The notes: generated from the sequence alone by a model not told the origin. DNA of 64,000 nt from Candidatus Woesearchaeota archaeon (GCA_019323515.1 JAHWHG010000008.1:21908-85907); one strand, 5' to 3'; counted from the stretch's first letter, positions 10,704 to 19,793 are shown. Numbers and translations: made by a program.

Positions 10704-12551
10704 TTATTTCTTTTCGTCCTCTACTTTGTAATCAGCATCAACAACTTCCTCATCTTTCTTTGCTTTTGCACCCTTTTCAGGCTTTTGCTGTGCTTGTTGT
10801 TTTTGCTGGTCTGCTGCAGCTTTCTGGTAGAGTTCTGTTGCAGCAGCCTGGGCAAGTTTCTGAATCTCTTCAAGCTTTGCCTTTATCTTTGGGATGTCTT
10901 TTTTCTCTGGCTCCATTAGCTTCTTGAGTTCATCGACATGCTTTTTGATAGGTTCAAGCTTTGATTTATCAACTTTTCCTTCCATATCCTTCATGATCTT
11001 CTCAGTTGTGTAAATCATTGAGTCAGCCTGGTTGATAACTTCAGCCTCATCTTTACGAGTCTTGTCCTCTGCAGCATGCGCTTCTGCCTCTTTTCTCATC
11101 TTCTCAATCTCTTCCTCTGAAAGGTTAGATGAGGCAGTTATTGTAATCTTCTGTTCCTTGCCAGTGCCTTTGTCCTTTGCAGAGACATTAAGGATTCCGT
11201 TCGCGTCTATATCAAAAGTAACCTCAATCTGCGGGATTCCTCTAGGAGCTGCTGGTATTCCTACCAAGTCAAACTGGCCAAGCAGTTTGTTGTCAGCAAA
11301 CATTGGACGTTCACCTTGTGCAACCCTAATAGTTACAGCTGGCTGGTTGTCTGATGCAGTACTGAATACCTGGCTTTTCTTTGTAGGGATTGTTGTGTTT
11401 TTATCAATCAACTTTGTGAATACTCCGCCGAGTGTCTCAATGCCTAGACTTAAAGGTGTTACGTCGAGCAGAAGTACATCCTTAACCTCGCCCTTAAGAA
11501 CACCAGCCTGGATAGCCGCACCTAATGCAACTGCTTCGTCAGGGTTGACGCTCTTGTCGCCTTCTTTTCCAACAATGCTCTTTACAAGGCTCTGCACAGC
11601 AGGGATTCTTGTTGAACCGCCTACAAAGATAACTTTATGGATGTCAGAAGCTGACATCTTTGCGTCCTTTAGAGCTTGCTCTGTTGGAACCTTTAACCTG
11701 TCGATGATTGATTCGATCATCTTCTCAAAATCAGAACGTGAAAGGTTCATGTTAAGGTGCTTTGGACCTGATGCATCAGCTGTGATAAAAGGTACATTTA
11801 TAGCTGTAGATGTCTTTGTAGAGAGTTCTATCTTTGCTTTCTCTGCAGCTTCCTTAAGACGCTGGTGAGCTACCTTGTCCTCTCTCAAGTCAATTCCGTA
11901 CTGTTGCTTGAACTCCTTTGCCATCCAGTCAATAAGTAGATCGTCAATGTCATCTCCGCCAAGGTGGTTGTCTCCGTTAGTTGCCTTTACTTCAAATACG
12001 CCATCGCCTAGTTCTAGTATTGAGACATCGAATGTTCCACCACCAAAGTCGAACACTAAGATCGTATGGTCCTTTCCCTTCTCAAGGCCGTATGCAAGTG
12101 AAGCTGCTGTAGGCTCGTTTATGATCCTTAAAACATTCAAGCCAGCTATCTTTCCTGCATCTTTTGTTGCCTGTCTCTGTGCATCTGTGAAGTATGCTGG
12201 AACTGTAATGACTGCATCAGTCACCTTTGTTCCAAGATAAGCCTCTGCATCTGTCTTAAGTTTCTGAAGTATCATTGCAGAGATCTCTTGGGGTGAATAA
12301 TCCTTGCCTTCGATTGTCACCTTGAAATCTTCGCCCATGTGTCTCTTGATAGAACGTACAGTATTCTCTGGTTCAGTAATTGCCTGGTTTCTTGCAACCT
12401 GGCCAACTATTCTTTCACCTGCTTTTATGTGTACAACACTTGGCACAGTCCTTCCACCCTCTGCAGATGGGATAATTGTGGCTTTTCCACCCTCCATAAC
12501 TGCTACAGCTGAAAAAGTAGTACCAAGGTCAATTCCGATTGCTTTAGACAT
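10704..12551 (-). CDS. dnaK: Chaperone protein DnaK (Hsp70)
   Basis: ATP-dependent Hsp70. The nucleotide-binding domain shows [17 protein letters not shown], the phosphate-2 motif [14 protein letters not shown] and VGGSTRIP; the linker [16 protein letters not shown] leads into the substrate domain and a helical lid, with a Gln/Lys-rich tail. 615 aa is typical. The SD GGAGGTAAAC stands 5 nt before the ATG. Archaeal DnaK systems are regarded as acquired from bacteria. It is transcribed with grpE upstream and dnaJ downstream. Confidence 0.98.
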   Translation of the reverse strand: MSKAIGIDLGTTFSAVAVMEGGKATIIPSAEGGRTVPSVVHIKAGERIVGQVARNQAITEPENTVRSIKRHMGEDFKVTIEGKDYSPQEISAMILQKLKTDAEAYLGTKVTDAVITVPAYFTDAQRQATKDAGKIAGLNVLRIINEPTAASLAYGLEKGKDHTILVFDFGGGTFDVSILELGDGVFEVKATNGDNHLGGDDIDDLLIDWMAKEFKQQYGIDLREDKVAHQRLKEAAEKAKIELSTKTSTAINVPFITADASGPKHLNMNLSRSDFEKMIESIIDRLKVPTEQALKDAKMSASDIHKVIFVGGSTRIPAVQSLVKSIVGKEGDKSVNPDEAVALGAAIQAGVLKGEVKDVLLLDVTPLSLGIETLGGVFTKLIDKNTTIPTKKSQVFSTASDNQPAVTIRVAQGERPMFADNKLLGQFDLVGIPAAPRGIPQIEVTFDIDANGILNVSAKDKGTGKEQKITITASSNLSEEEIEKMRKEAEAHAAEDKTRKDEAEVINQADSMIYTTEKIMKDMEGKVDKSKLEPIKKHVDELKKLMEPEKKDIPKIKAKLEEIQKLAQAAATELYQKAAADQQKQQAQQKPEKGAKAKKDEEVVDADYKVEDEKK

Positions 12552-12607
12552 TTTTGTTTACCTCCGTTGAATTTTGTTCAATAATCACGCCTTTTATTAC
12601 ACCTTTT

Positions 12608-12976
12608 TTATCCTAAATAAGTAGGAGTCTCTCTTGTTGTTTTCTTTGGGTCGTTGATAGTTTTTCTCTTTGCAGAGTTCTTTTCAGCTTTTTTCAAAGC
12701 CTTTGGTTTTTCTATCTTACCGAACTCTTTCTCGTATCTCTTGAGCATGTCTTCAAGGAGCTCCTTGATTTGGAGAGCATGATATGCATCAACCATCACA
12801 ATGTTATGGACAAGAGCCATGACACTGCGACCATCCTGAACTCTAGGGTCAATCCTTGGAGTAATGTTCTTGAAGTCGAAAATGAACTGTAATGGGTTGA
12901 AATGGATTGATAGTTCATGTGCAAAAAATGCATTGCCATCATTTATTGCAAGATTAATCTTTTTTTTCTCAGTCAT
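12608..12976 (-). CDS. DUF3467-family protein
   Basis: 122 aa. The central region (about 10-90) has the DUF3467 pattern: AFFAHELSIHFNPLQFIFDF, then HNIVMVDAYHALQIKELLEDML and YEKEFGKIEKP. The tail is basic (KKAEKNSAKRKTINDPKK). The family is small, widespread and of unknown biochemical role. It sits between dnaK and the 104-aa unknown gene in the chaperone operon, which may hint at a proteostasis link. Confidence 0.82.
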   Translation of the reverse strand: MTEKKKINLAINDGNAFFAHELSIHFNPLQFIFDFKNITPRIDPRVQDGRSVMALVHNIVMVDAYHALQIKELLEDMLKRYEKEFGKIEKPKALKKAEKNSAKRKTINDPKKTTRETPTYLG

Positions 12977-12982
12977 ATTTTA

Positions 12983-13297
12983 TCACCTTTCAAGTTGTGC
13001 TCCTGCGAGCTTTCTTAGTTCTATTACGCGTTCCTGTTTGAGTATCTGTCTTGTTTTCTTTAAGTTGTTCTTGAAAGATATTATCTCTACACTTTCAAGG
13101 AACTTTGTTAGTTTTTTTTGAAGTTCTTCTTTTTCCTCTGGTTTAAGCGAGCCGATTGCCTCGTAAAGACTTTGATCATAACAAACAAGGTCAATATCAT
13201 TAGGCTTGCACATGACCAAGGTTTCAATCTTGTCTGATGTGCCTAAAAAATATCTTAATATCGCCTCTGCCTTGAGTATCATCCTTTGTGACTGCAT
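12983..13297 (-). CDS. Unknown protein in chaperone operon, possibly PIN-like
   Basis: 104 aa. The segment CKPNDIDLVCYDQSLYEAIGSL (about 30-51) recalls the end of a PIN-type nuclease domain, but the acidic residues needed for a full PIN site are not all visible and the protein is short. The rest is helical and basic. Its ATG overlaps the Nudix stop (TAATG), indicating coupled translation. Treat the PIN resemblance as weak. Confidence 0.58.
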   Translation of the reverse strand: MQSQRMILKAEAILRYFLGTSDKIETLVMCKPNDIDLVCYDQSLYEAIGSLKPEEKEELQKKLTKFLESVEIISFKNNLKKTRQILKQERVIELRKLAGAQLER

Positions 13298-13677
13298 TAT
13301 AGCACCTCTTCAATTATTTTTTTATGGTTAAAAGCGAATTCAAAATTGTCTAGGTCGCTTTTTCCTATCCATCTGAAATCTTCGTGTTCATGGTTTAATT
13401 TAACTTCACCTTCAATTTTACACCTGAAGATGTATAGTATTGCTTCCCATTTTATATCCCGGAAGTTCTCTTTTTCCTGTTTAAGGAAACGTTTTTCCTT
13501 TATGTCAAGGTTTGTTTCTTCCTTAAGTTCCCTTTCAAGAGCCTTTTCAATGTCTTCACCTGGATCTACATGACCACCAGGGAGACACCACTTACCTTTG
13601 AACGGTTCGTTGTTTCTCTTTAACACAAGTATTTTTCCTGTTTCTTCCTTAACGCATAACGCTGCAACTGTTTTCAT
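13297..13677 (-). CDS. Nudix hydrolase
   Basis: MutT-like pyrophosphohydrolase that cleaves X-linked nucleoside diphosphates. The Nudix box GX5EX7REUXEEXGU runs from GHVDPGEDIEKALERELKEE (about 35-54) followed by TNLD, with all catalytic glutamates and the Arg. 126 aa is a minimal single-domain enzyme. It could sanitise oxidised or damaged nucleotides; the exact substrate is not shown. It overlaps the YkgJ-type gene upstream by 29 nt and the 104-aa gene downstream by one base. Confidence 0.92.
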   Translation of the reverse strand: MKTVAALCVKEETGKILVLKRNNEPFKGKWCLPGGHVDPGEDIEKALERELKEETNLDIKEKRFLKQEKENFRDIKWEAILYIFRCKIEGEVKLNHEHEDFRWIGKSDLDNFEFAFNHKKIIEEVL

Positions 13678-14173
13678 ATTTCAGTTCACCATAGTTTAAC
13701 ATGTAGTTGAGTTTTTGTTTGTCGGGGACGAGCTCATGAAGCTGGCCACCAGGGATAGTATTATTATCCTCAAGGTAAATCTTCCATAGCCTGATTGAAG
13801 CAGGGTCCTCTGAATTGACTGCAAAGTTGAGTTTGAACCATTCGCTTAGCTCCCAGCTATACTTTGAGCAGGGATTCCCAAGACCGCATTGAAGTGGCTT
13901 GACGTCTTGAATCATGCATTTTCCATGCTTAAGGAAGATGCATTCACCAAACGGTTTCTCGAACTTAGGACGCCAGAGAGTTGTGTTGAACATCTCGATA
14001 GGCTCAAGATAGCGAGCCTTGAAACGCTGCTCTGACATTCCAAAGTGTTTAGCAGCATGTTCTACCTGTCCTGGTGCAAATGCGCCGGAACCATATTTGC
14101 AGCAATTGCCGCATTGCTTGCAGTCACTTGCAAGCTCAAGTATTTTTTCCATTGGAGTTTGCTTTGTTATCAT
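13649..14173 (-). CDS. YkgJ-family cysteine cluster protein
   Basis: 174 aa with the CxxCxxCC cluster (CKQCGNCC, about 18-25) and further cysteines in CIFLKHGKCM and PLQCGLGNPC, the pattern of the YkgJ/Fe-S-zinc putative metal-binding family. Function in the family is not settled. The start at 14173 lies within grpE and has AGAGGATG as possible SD; an internal ATG at 14152 is the alternative. Its place between grpE and the Nudix gene suggests co-regulation with stress genes. Confidence 0.82.
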   Translation of the reverse strand: MITKQTPMEKILELASDCKQCGNCCKYGSGAFAPGQVEHAAKHFGMSEQRFKARYLEPIEMFNTTLWRPKFEKPFGECIFLKHGKCMIQDVKPLQCGLGNPCSKYSWELSEWFKLNFAVNSEDPASIRLWKIYLEDNNTIPGGQLHELVPDKQKLNYMLNYGELKYENSCSVMR

Positions 14174-14675
14174 CTTTTACATCCTCTTTTGTTTTAGCAG
14201 GGTTGGTTTTACTTACTTTTACCTTTGTATGCCGAATCACCTTACCATTAAGCATATACCCTTTCTGAAGCTCTTCAAGCACAATATTTTCCTTGTCTGA
14301 TTCTTCCACCAAGAGAGCTTCATGCAGATAAGGATCAAATTCTTTGTTAGTAGCTTCTATCCTCTTTAGTCCTTCATTCTCAAGTATCTCGAAAAGTTCA
14401 CTGTATATCAGCTCAATACCTTTGACAAAGTCATCTGAATTTTTGTCAGCCTTTAATGCAAGCTCAAAGTTGTCAAGTATTGGAAGCAGCTTTGTTATTA
14501 TGTTTCTGCTTGCTGAATTAATATTCTCTTGCTTTTCCTTTTCAACCCTTTTCTTATAATTCTCAAAGTCTGCTTGCAAACGCTGAAGTGTCTCTGTAAG
14601 TTCTTTTATACTTTCTTGATTCTCATCAGCTTTTGCTTTTTTTTCTTCAACTTTTGATTTTGATTTGTCTGCCAT
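14136..14675 (-). CDS. grpE: Nucleotide exchange factor GrpE
   Basis: 179 aa. A long N-terminal coiled coil (about 10-65, with LQADFENYKKRVEKEK) is followed by the four-helix and beta-wing region ending in GYMLNGKVIRHTKVKVSK, the classic GrpE signature. It releases ADP from DnaK. First gene of the minus-strand chaperone operon; its promoter region holds a TATA-like GGTTTAAATAC (minus strand) and a perfect palindrome (14691-14707) just before the start. Confidence 0.96.
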   Translation of the reverse strand: MADKSKSKVEEKKAKADENQESIKELTETLQRLQADFENYKKRVEKEKQENINSASRNIITKLLPILDNFELALKADKNSDDFVKGIELIYSELFEILENEGLKRIEATNKEFDPYLHEALLVEESDKENIVLEELQKGYMLNGKVIRHTKVKVSKTNPAKTKEDVKDDNKANSNGKNT

Positions 14676-14690
14676 GATCTTACACCTTTT

Positions 14691-14707
14691 GTTGATTTTA
14701 AATCAAC
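14691..14707. promoter_or_regulatory. Perfect palindrome upstream of grpE (candidate operator)
   Basis: Arms GTTGATTT and AAATCAAC around one T. It lies 16 nt before the grpE ATG, downstream of the TATA-like element, so a bound protein could block initiation. The divergent HTH gene at 14786 is the obvious candidate regulator. Confidence 0.6.
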
Positions 14708-14738
14708 GCAATTAAACTTAATTGAACTGGAAGTATTT

Positions 14739-14758
14739 AAACCTTTCGGAAAAGGTTT
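14739..14758. promoter_or_regulatory. Divergent promoter with second inverted repeat
   Basis: Arms AAACCTTT and AAAGGTTT with spacer CGGA. The left arm touches the minus-strand TATA of grpE (TTTAAATA), and the right arm runs into the plus-strand TATA GGTTTATAAATA of the HTH gene, about 28 nt before its ATG. The symmetry covers both promoter upstream elements (BRE), so one site may govern both directions. Confidence 0.55.
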
Positions 14759-14785
14759 ATAAATAAGTTTATCTTTAGTATTTTT

Positions 14786-15190
14786 ATGATTAAAATCCAT
14801 AAGATAACAATTGCAAACATCAGAAAGCCTAGGGAACATAATCTTAATTCTGAACTGCAGTGGTTTGGGAGCTCTTTAGGGCTTTTTGGATTGCGTGATA
14901 AGGATAAAAGTTGTTTTAGAATATTTATTGAGCTGCTTAAGGCAGCAAAGAAAAAAGAACCGCTTACATCTGATGAATTGGCTGCTCGTCTTGGTCTGAC
15001 AAGAGGTACTGTAGTGCATCATCTGCATAAGCTGATAGAAGCAGGGATTGTCATACCGTATCAGAGGAGGTATATCCTTAGGGTTGATAGCCTGCAGGCA
15101 TTGATTGAAGAGTTACAGAAAGATATTTTGCGCACAACTGAAGATCTAAAGAAGATTGCTGAAGAGATTGATGATGTGCTTGGGTTGTGA
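14786..15190 (+). CDS. ArsR-like winged-helix regulator, probable heat-shock regulator
   Basis: 134 aa. The winged helix-turn-helix covers about 45-105: LTSDELAARLGLTRGTVVHHLHKLIEAGIV and a wing IPYQRRYILR. A C-terminal helix (DILRTTEDLKKIAEEIDDVLGL) may dimerise. It is divergent from grpE with two perfect palindromes between, the layout of a local chaperone regulator. Control of the grpE-dnaK-dnaJ operon is inferred from this context only. The start is leaderless-type (TATA about 28 nt upstream). Confidence 0.8.
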   Translation: MIKIHKITIANIRKPREHNLNSELQWFGSSLGLFGLRDKDKSCFRIFIELLKAAKKKEPLTSDELAARLGLTRGTVVHHLHKLIEAGIVIPYQRRYILRVDSLQALIEELQKDILRTTEDLKKIAEEIDDVLGL

Positions 15191-15260
15191 TTGTTATATA
15201 GGATTGTTAGTAGAACAAAACATATCATTCTAATTTTGTGTGAGTATCCATATTCAAAAA

Positions 15261-15270
15261 GTTTATAAGT
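15261..15270 (+). promoter_or_regulatory. TATA box of lysS
   Basis: GTTTATAAGT is centred about 27 nt before the lysS ATG and no SD precedes that ATG, so the transcript is probably leaderless. Confidence 0.5.
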
Positions 15271-15292
15271 ATATTACAAATTACTTTTCTGA

Positions 15293-16771
15293 ATGGAACC
15301 TGAAAATAAACTGATAAAAGAACGTATTGATAAGTTGAAAGAGATAAGGGATTCTGGAGTAGAACCTTATCCGTATATCTTTGACCAGAAGCATCATTCT
15401 AATGAGATTAAAGAACGCTATAAGGATTTAGAGGAAGGGCAGAGTAATAAGAAGGCTAAGTTAGCTGTTGCTGGAAGGATTATGCTGAAGAGAGAGATGG
15501 GGAAAGCCAGTTTTGTAACAATAAGAGATCAAGAAGGCGATATTCAACTGTATTTTAGGCAGGATGATGTTGGAAAGGAAGCGTATGATTTATTCAAGAA
15601 GTTAGATCTTGGGGATATAATTGGAGCAAATGGTTATGTGTTTAAGACAAAAAGGGGAGAAATCACTGTTTATGTAACGGAATTTCAGTTGCTTACTAAA
15701 ACCATAAGGCCGTTGCCAGAGAAATTCCATGGATTGCAGGATCCTGAGCTGCGTTATAGGATGAGGTATGTTGATTTGATAATGAATCCCGAGGTTCGTG
15801 AGGTTTTTAGAAATAGGGCTTTGATAATTTCGTCAATAAGAGAGTACCTGGATAAAAGAGGTTTTCTTGAGGTTGATACACCATGTATTCAGCCAATCTA
15901 TGGCGGAGCAGCTGCACGTCCGTTCAAGACGCATCTTAATGCTCTTAACATGGAAGTCTATTTGCGTATATCTAATGAACTGTATCTGAAGAGGCTTATT
16001 GTTGGAGGTTTTGAGAAGGTTTATGAGTTTGCCAGAGACTTCAGGAATGAAGGTATTGACAGGACACATAACCCTGAGTTTACTCAGGTAGAGCTCTACC
16101 AGGCATATGCAGATTATAATGATATGATGAAAATCATGGAAGAGCTTTGGGCATTCTGTGCCCAAAGGTTGTATGGAACAACAAAGATAAAGTATCAAAA
16201 TGAAGTCATTGACCTTACACCGCCTTGGAGAAGGCTGACAATGGTTGATGCGATTAAGGAGTATGCAGATATCGATGTCACAAAGCTATCAGATGAAGAG
16301 CTTTTTGATTTGCGTATCACTTATAACATTGATTATGAGGGTGAATTGACAAGAGGTATGATGATTCAGCTTCTATTTGAGGAGCTTTGCGAGGATAAGT
16401 TGGTTCAGCCAGTTTTTATAATACATCATCCAGTAGAGAGTACCCCTTTATGCAAGACATTGCGTAATGGTGATACCAAGCATGTTGAGAGGTTTGAACC
16501 TTATATATTTGGGATGGAGATAGGTAATGCATATTCTGAGCTTAATGATCCGATAAGGCAGCGTGAGCTTTTGGAGGAGCAGGCTGAACAGCTTAGAGGA
16601 GGTGCAGAGGAAGCTCATCCTATGGATGAGGATTTTATAAGATCTATAGAATATGGAATGCCGCCAACTGGTGGAATGGGAGTTGGTGTTGATAGGATGG
16701 TCATGATACTGACTAACCAGGATACTGTGAGAGAGGTTATATTGTTTCCGTTCATGAGGGAGGAGCAATAA
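15293..16771 (+). CDS. lysS: Lysyl-tRNA synthetase, class II
   Basis: Charges tRNA-Lys. An OB-fold anticodon-binding domain (about 50-150: VAGRIMLKREMGKASFVTIRD) is followed by the class II core with motif 1 (FLEVDTPCIQP), motif 2 (FRNEGIDRTHNPEFTQVE) and motif 3 (GMGVGVDRMVMILT). 492 aa is the bacterial LysRS-II size. Many archaea use the unrelated class I enzyme, so this points to the bacterial-type version in this lineage. Its end overlaps by 20 nt the convergent minus-strand gene. Confidence 0.97.
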   Translation: MEPENKLIKERIDKLKEIRDSGVEPYPYIFDQKHHSNEIKERYKDLEEGQSNKKAKLAVAGRIMLKREMGKASFVTIRDQEGDIQLYFRQDDVGKEAYDLFKKLDLGDIIGANGYVFKTKRGEITVYVTEFQLLTKTIRPLPEKFHGLQDPELRYRMRYVDLIMNPEVREVFRNRALIISSIREYLDKRGFLEVDTPCIQPIYGGAAARPFKTHLNALNMEVYLRISNELYLKRLIVGGFEKVYEFARDFRNEGIDRTHNPEFTQVELYQAYADYNDMMKIMEELWAFCAQRLYGTTKIKYQNEVIDLTPPWRRLTMVDAIKEYADIDVTKLSDEELFDLRITYNIDYEGELTRGMMIQLLFEELCEDKLVQPVFIIHHPVESTPLCKTLRNGDTKHVERFEPYIFGMEIGNAYSELNDPIRQRELLEEQAEQLRGGAEEAHPMDEDFIRSIEYGMPPTGGMGVGVDRMVMILTNQDTVREVILFPFMREEQ

Positions 16772-18257
16772 AATATTTTTCTTTAACCTTATTATAAAAT
16801 TCACTTAGTTTCTTTGAGCTGGGGTTTGTTCTTTTATTTTCAATATCTTTAAGATAAGTTATCAACTCTACCTGCAAGCTGTCTCTTTCGAGGATTTCTT
16901 TAAATGTAATTAGTTCATTATGTTTATATGCCTCTGCAGAGTTCATGTAAGAGACACAATATGCTAATGAGTTTAATGCTGAGATTAAATCTGTTGTGGG
17001 TAATTCAATATCGCTTACAACTAAAGATCTTAAGGTTGAAATTTCATCTTTCCAGATTAGTTGTGAAATAGCCCTATATCTATGCTGAGCAAGAAAAAAT
17101 TCTGCACCGAAAAAGTTTTCAAAGGCTCTACGATATGCATAATTGACAGCTTCTTCACCAGGGCTGTTAAAAGAATCTTTGATTTTACTAAAAATAGATT
17201 CGTCACCTAATAAAAGCTGACCTCTAATGCATTCAAGTATTTCAATATCAAATCTACTTAACTTAGCAAGAAATTCTTTTTCTGGTAAAGCGTTAATGTC
17301 AAGATTACCATCATAGTATAGCTTTTGATTTGGTAATACCTGAGTATCATAGACAGCTAATAAGTCAATGTCCCGTTTACCAGAACCATATAAGAATAAA
17401 AGTTTAAGACCCTTAAAATCAATATGCTCCTTGGCATAACAAATTACAAGATCCTTTCTAATTGATTTAGGGAAACCTAAAGCATATAAACTTGTTAACA
17501 AACCTTTTTTCTTTAAATCACTAGTAAAAGACTCTAACGCATTAAGTTGGAAGTTACTGAGTTTATTGGTTATCTTGCTCCAAGCTTCTTGCATACCTAA
17601 TGCATTAACAAGAAGATGTTCCATCCATAAGGCAAAGCCATCTTGAATCGGTCGAAGTGTGTTTTTTAGCTTGTCATATTCTTGTTTTGGCGCAAGATAT
17701 TTTTTAATATCTGGTGAGAGACCATTTTTAATTACTTGGTCAAAAACTTTTTCAATTTCCCTTAAATAAGACTCATCATTTTTCTCAGTAAAACTAGTAG
17801 ATAGTTTAAGTATTGTATCTAAATCTTGCTGGCTAATTTTCAAGTTGTTGGAAGATAAACAATCTTTAACATTCAACATAAAATCTTTCACACTTCTGCC
17901 TTCATAAAGGCAATTTTCTAAAGCTGTAGATAAACCTTTTACTGCAGACTTAGAATCAAATTGGGCAAGGTTATCGGTAGTTGATGGTTTAAATGCTTCA
18001 ATCTTTTCCTCTAACTCTAGAAGTCTTTGCTCAAAAAAAGAATATTTATCTAGAAGAGCATGACCATACAGGTTTGTCAGGGTTGGGATATCAAAATCTT
18101 TAGGAACATAAACAATTTTATCCTTAGGAGAGTAATAACTATCAGGAAGATCATGTATTTTAACCTCGATACCTAAGTCCTTTAGATCAAGATTTTCATC
18201 TAAATATTTCTCAAAACTTTCTATAAGGTTGTCTAATTTCATCTTCAATGCTTTCAT
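16752..18257 (-). CDS. Degenerate zincin + nucleotidyltransferase-like protein
   Basis: 501 aa, no known family. The N terminus (about 47-75: KIVYVPKDFDIPTLTNLYGHALLDKYS) looks like the core helix of a zinc peptidase with HExxH reduced to NLYGH, so it probably does not bind zinc normally. A Pol-beta-type nucleotidyltransferase motif follows at about 286-301 (KLLFLYGSGKRDIDLLAV; G291-S292, D296, D298). Helices after it could be HEPN-like. It overlaps the end of the upstream Ser-Pro-Ser zincin gene by 47 nt, so the two are co-translated. MNT/HEPN modules often act in toxin-antitoxin or defence systems; that role is only a possibility here. Confidence 0.62.
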   Translation of the reverse strand: MKALKMKLDNLIESFEKYLDENLDLKDLGIEVKIHDLPDSYYSPKDKIVYVPKDFDIPTLTNLYGHALLDKYSFFEQRLLELEEKIEAFKPSTTDNLAQFDSKSAVKGLSTALENCLYEGRSVKDFMLNVKDCLSSNNLKISQQDLDTILKLSTSFTEKNDESYLREIEKVFDQVIKNGLSPDIKKYLAPKQEYDKLKNTLRPIQDGFALWMEHLLVNALGMQEAWSKITNKLSNFQLNALESFTSDLKKKGLLTSLYALGFPKSIRKDLVICYAKEHIDFKGLKLLFLYGSGKRDIDLLAVYDTQVLPNQKLYYDGNLDINALPEKEFLAKLSRFDIEILECIRGQLLLGDESIFSKIKDSFNSPGEEAVNYAYRRAFENFFGAEFFLAQHRYRAISQLIWKDEISTLRSLVVSDIELPTTDLISALNSLAYCVSYMNSAEAYKHNELITFKEILERDSLQVELITYLKDIENKRTNPSSKKLSEFYNKVKEKYFIAPPS

Positions 18258-19674
18258 TTAGGTATCTATCAATCCTGGAAAAAGTTTGTTTTATATCATT
18301 AAGCTTAGAAAGAAATGAGGGTTTGCTGGAAGGAAAGCTTAGGCCAACTTCCTGCATTTTTTCAGTTACATGATTAAGATCATCCATTATCCTATTGGCG
18401 GTCTCAAAATCTGTTTTCTTAACAAGTGATTCGTATAAGTTATAATCTAACTTTTCCTCAACCTCTGGCAGAGCAAAATCTCTTGATTGTGCTTTAATAT
18501 ATGCAAAGGGATCAAGAGCAGCTTTATCACCTAATCTTCTATTTAGTTCTTGCATAGGACTATTAATTAAATCATCCTTGTTGTACATGTCTTCTAATAG
18601 TTCTCTCTGGCTTATGCCAAAGTTAGTATCAAAACTTTTTGCAACAATATCTGCAGCGTGTTCATGAGTTCCAGTTAAGTAGTCTAAATCTAAACCACTT
18701 GAACTCTGGTGTTCAAGTGGGTTTCCATATTCTTCAATTACTTTAACATGACCATATTCATGTGGTAAAAAATTTTCTTCCATTAATCTTTCGTATTTTG
18801 ATGGCTTACATAAACTGACAAAATGCCTTGGAGGCTCTGGAGATAAATCAATTGTTTTCTTAACAAAATCATATCCTGCTCCCATTCCGTTATATTCATG
18901 CTTATTCAATAGATGGATTCCTCTTACCATACTGTCATCAATATCAAATGATTTTCTTAAAGATTCAACCTTTGGAAGGATGTTCTCTTTTTTAAAAATT
19001 TCTGGAAGCATATTGTCATTATAAGGTGAATGGTAATCAAGTTTATCATATGGAGATAAAGGGCTTTTGCTTGGACTATTAAAATTTGATGCAATTGCTT
19101 CAATCTTTGGTCTAGCACTGGGAGAATTTCCAACAGGGAACTTGCTAGGTGAACCAATGCTTGGAAAGTTGTCATTAACATAATTACTGATCATGTCAAG
19201 GTCAGGGCCAGAAAGCTTGGGAAGACTGCTTGGAGAGCCCTGGCTTGGGAAAGGTTTGGAGCTTGGAGAATTTCCAACAGGGAACTTGCTAGGTGAACCA
19301 ATGCTTGGAAAGTTGTCATTAACATAATTACTGATCATGTCAAGGTCAGGACCAGAAAGCTTGGGAAGACTGCTTGGAGAGCCTCGGCTTGGGAAAGGTT
19401 TGGAGCTTGGAGAACCAATTGAATCGTAATTATTCTTACAATAGTCTGCAGCTTCTAACACTCCTTTACTTGCTCTTGATTCATAAGGCTTTATACTTGG
19501 TGAATTAAAACCTGGATAAGTATCATGGATACTGCTAACTACAGAATCGATAAGAGAACTGTTAAAACCTGAGTCAGAAGAAAAACTCGGACTTCTGCTA
19601 GGACTTCCAATATCGCTAGAGCTTGAAGATGAATCACTTGAAGATTCAAAAGAAGGGCTATATGACGAGGTCAT
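18211..19674 (-). CDS. Ser-Pro-Ser repeat protein with HEYGH zincin domain
   Basis: 487 aa in two parts. Residues 1-215 are low complexity and rich in SPS units (GSPSSKPFPS, GSPSKFPVGNSPS), including two nearly identical 48-residue copies (about 90-185). Residues about 225-487 form a folded region with a zinc-peptidase motif HEYGH (305-309) and a later THEHAAD (336-342) that could supply the third ligand. The SPS part may be a phosphorylation or interaction platform. No signal peptide is seen. It precedes and overlaps the NTase gene. Codon and residue use differ strongly from neighbours, as in accessory genes. Confidence 0.65.
   Translation of the reverse strand: MTSSYSPSFESSSDSSSSSSDIGSPSRSPSFSSDSGFNSSLIDSVVSSIHDTYPGFNSPSIKPYESRASKGVLEAADYCKNNYDSIGSPSSKPFPSRGSPSSLPKLSGPDLDMISNYVNDNFPSIGSPSKFPVGNSPSSKPFPSQGSPSSLPKLSGPDLDMISNYVNDNFPSIGSPSKFPVGNSPSARPKIEAIASNFNSPSKSPLSPYDKLDYHSPYNDNMLPEIFKKENILPKVESLRKSFDIDDSMVRGIHLLNKHEYNGMGAGYDFVKKTIDLSPEPPRHFVSLCKPSKYERLMEENFLPHEYGHVKVIEEYGNPLEHQSSSGLDLDYLTGTHEHAADIVAKSFDTNFGISQRELLEDMYNKDDLINSPMQELNRRLGDKAALDPFAYIKAQSRDFALPEVEEKLDYNLYESLVKKTDFETANRIMDDLNHVTEKMQEVGLSFPSSKPSFLSKLNDIKQTFSRIDRYLNESIEDEIRQPYRKF
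19121..19408. repeat. Two tandem 144-bp direct repeats within a gene
   Basis: Units 19121-19264 and 19265-19408 each encode 48 residues and differ at only about three bases by eye, implying a recent in-frame duplication. The start of a third unit (GGAGAA and a few following bases) is visible at 19409. It is part of the Ser-Pro-Ser coding region and not a CRISPR array. Confidence 0.9.
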
Positions 19675-19793
19675 AATAATTAAAAGAGCAAACGCATTTA
19701 TAAGTATTTAGCTATTCCTATTGTAGGATTTCCGGGAACTCAATTGAATCAAAAATTTAGACTAAAGATGTTCAAGTGAATGTAAAAAAATTA

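Noticed and set aside
11032..12240. Long plus-strand frames opposite dnaK
   Set aside because: Common antisense shadow of dnaK; no independent start signal.
14606..14839. Minus-strand frame across the grpE start and its promoter
   Set aside because: It would read through both palindromes and the TATA boxes; grpE's own frame explains the coding part.
19121..19408. Tandem repeat considered as CRISPR
   Set aside because: Units are 144 bp, contiguous, without unique spacers and in frame within a gene.
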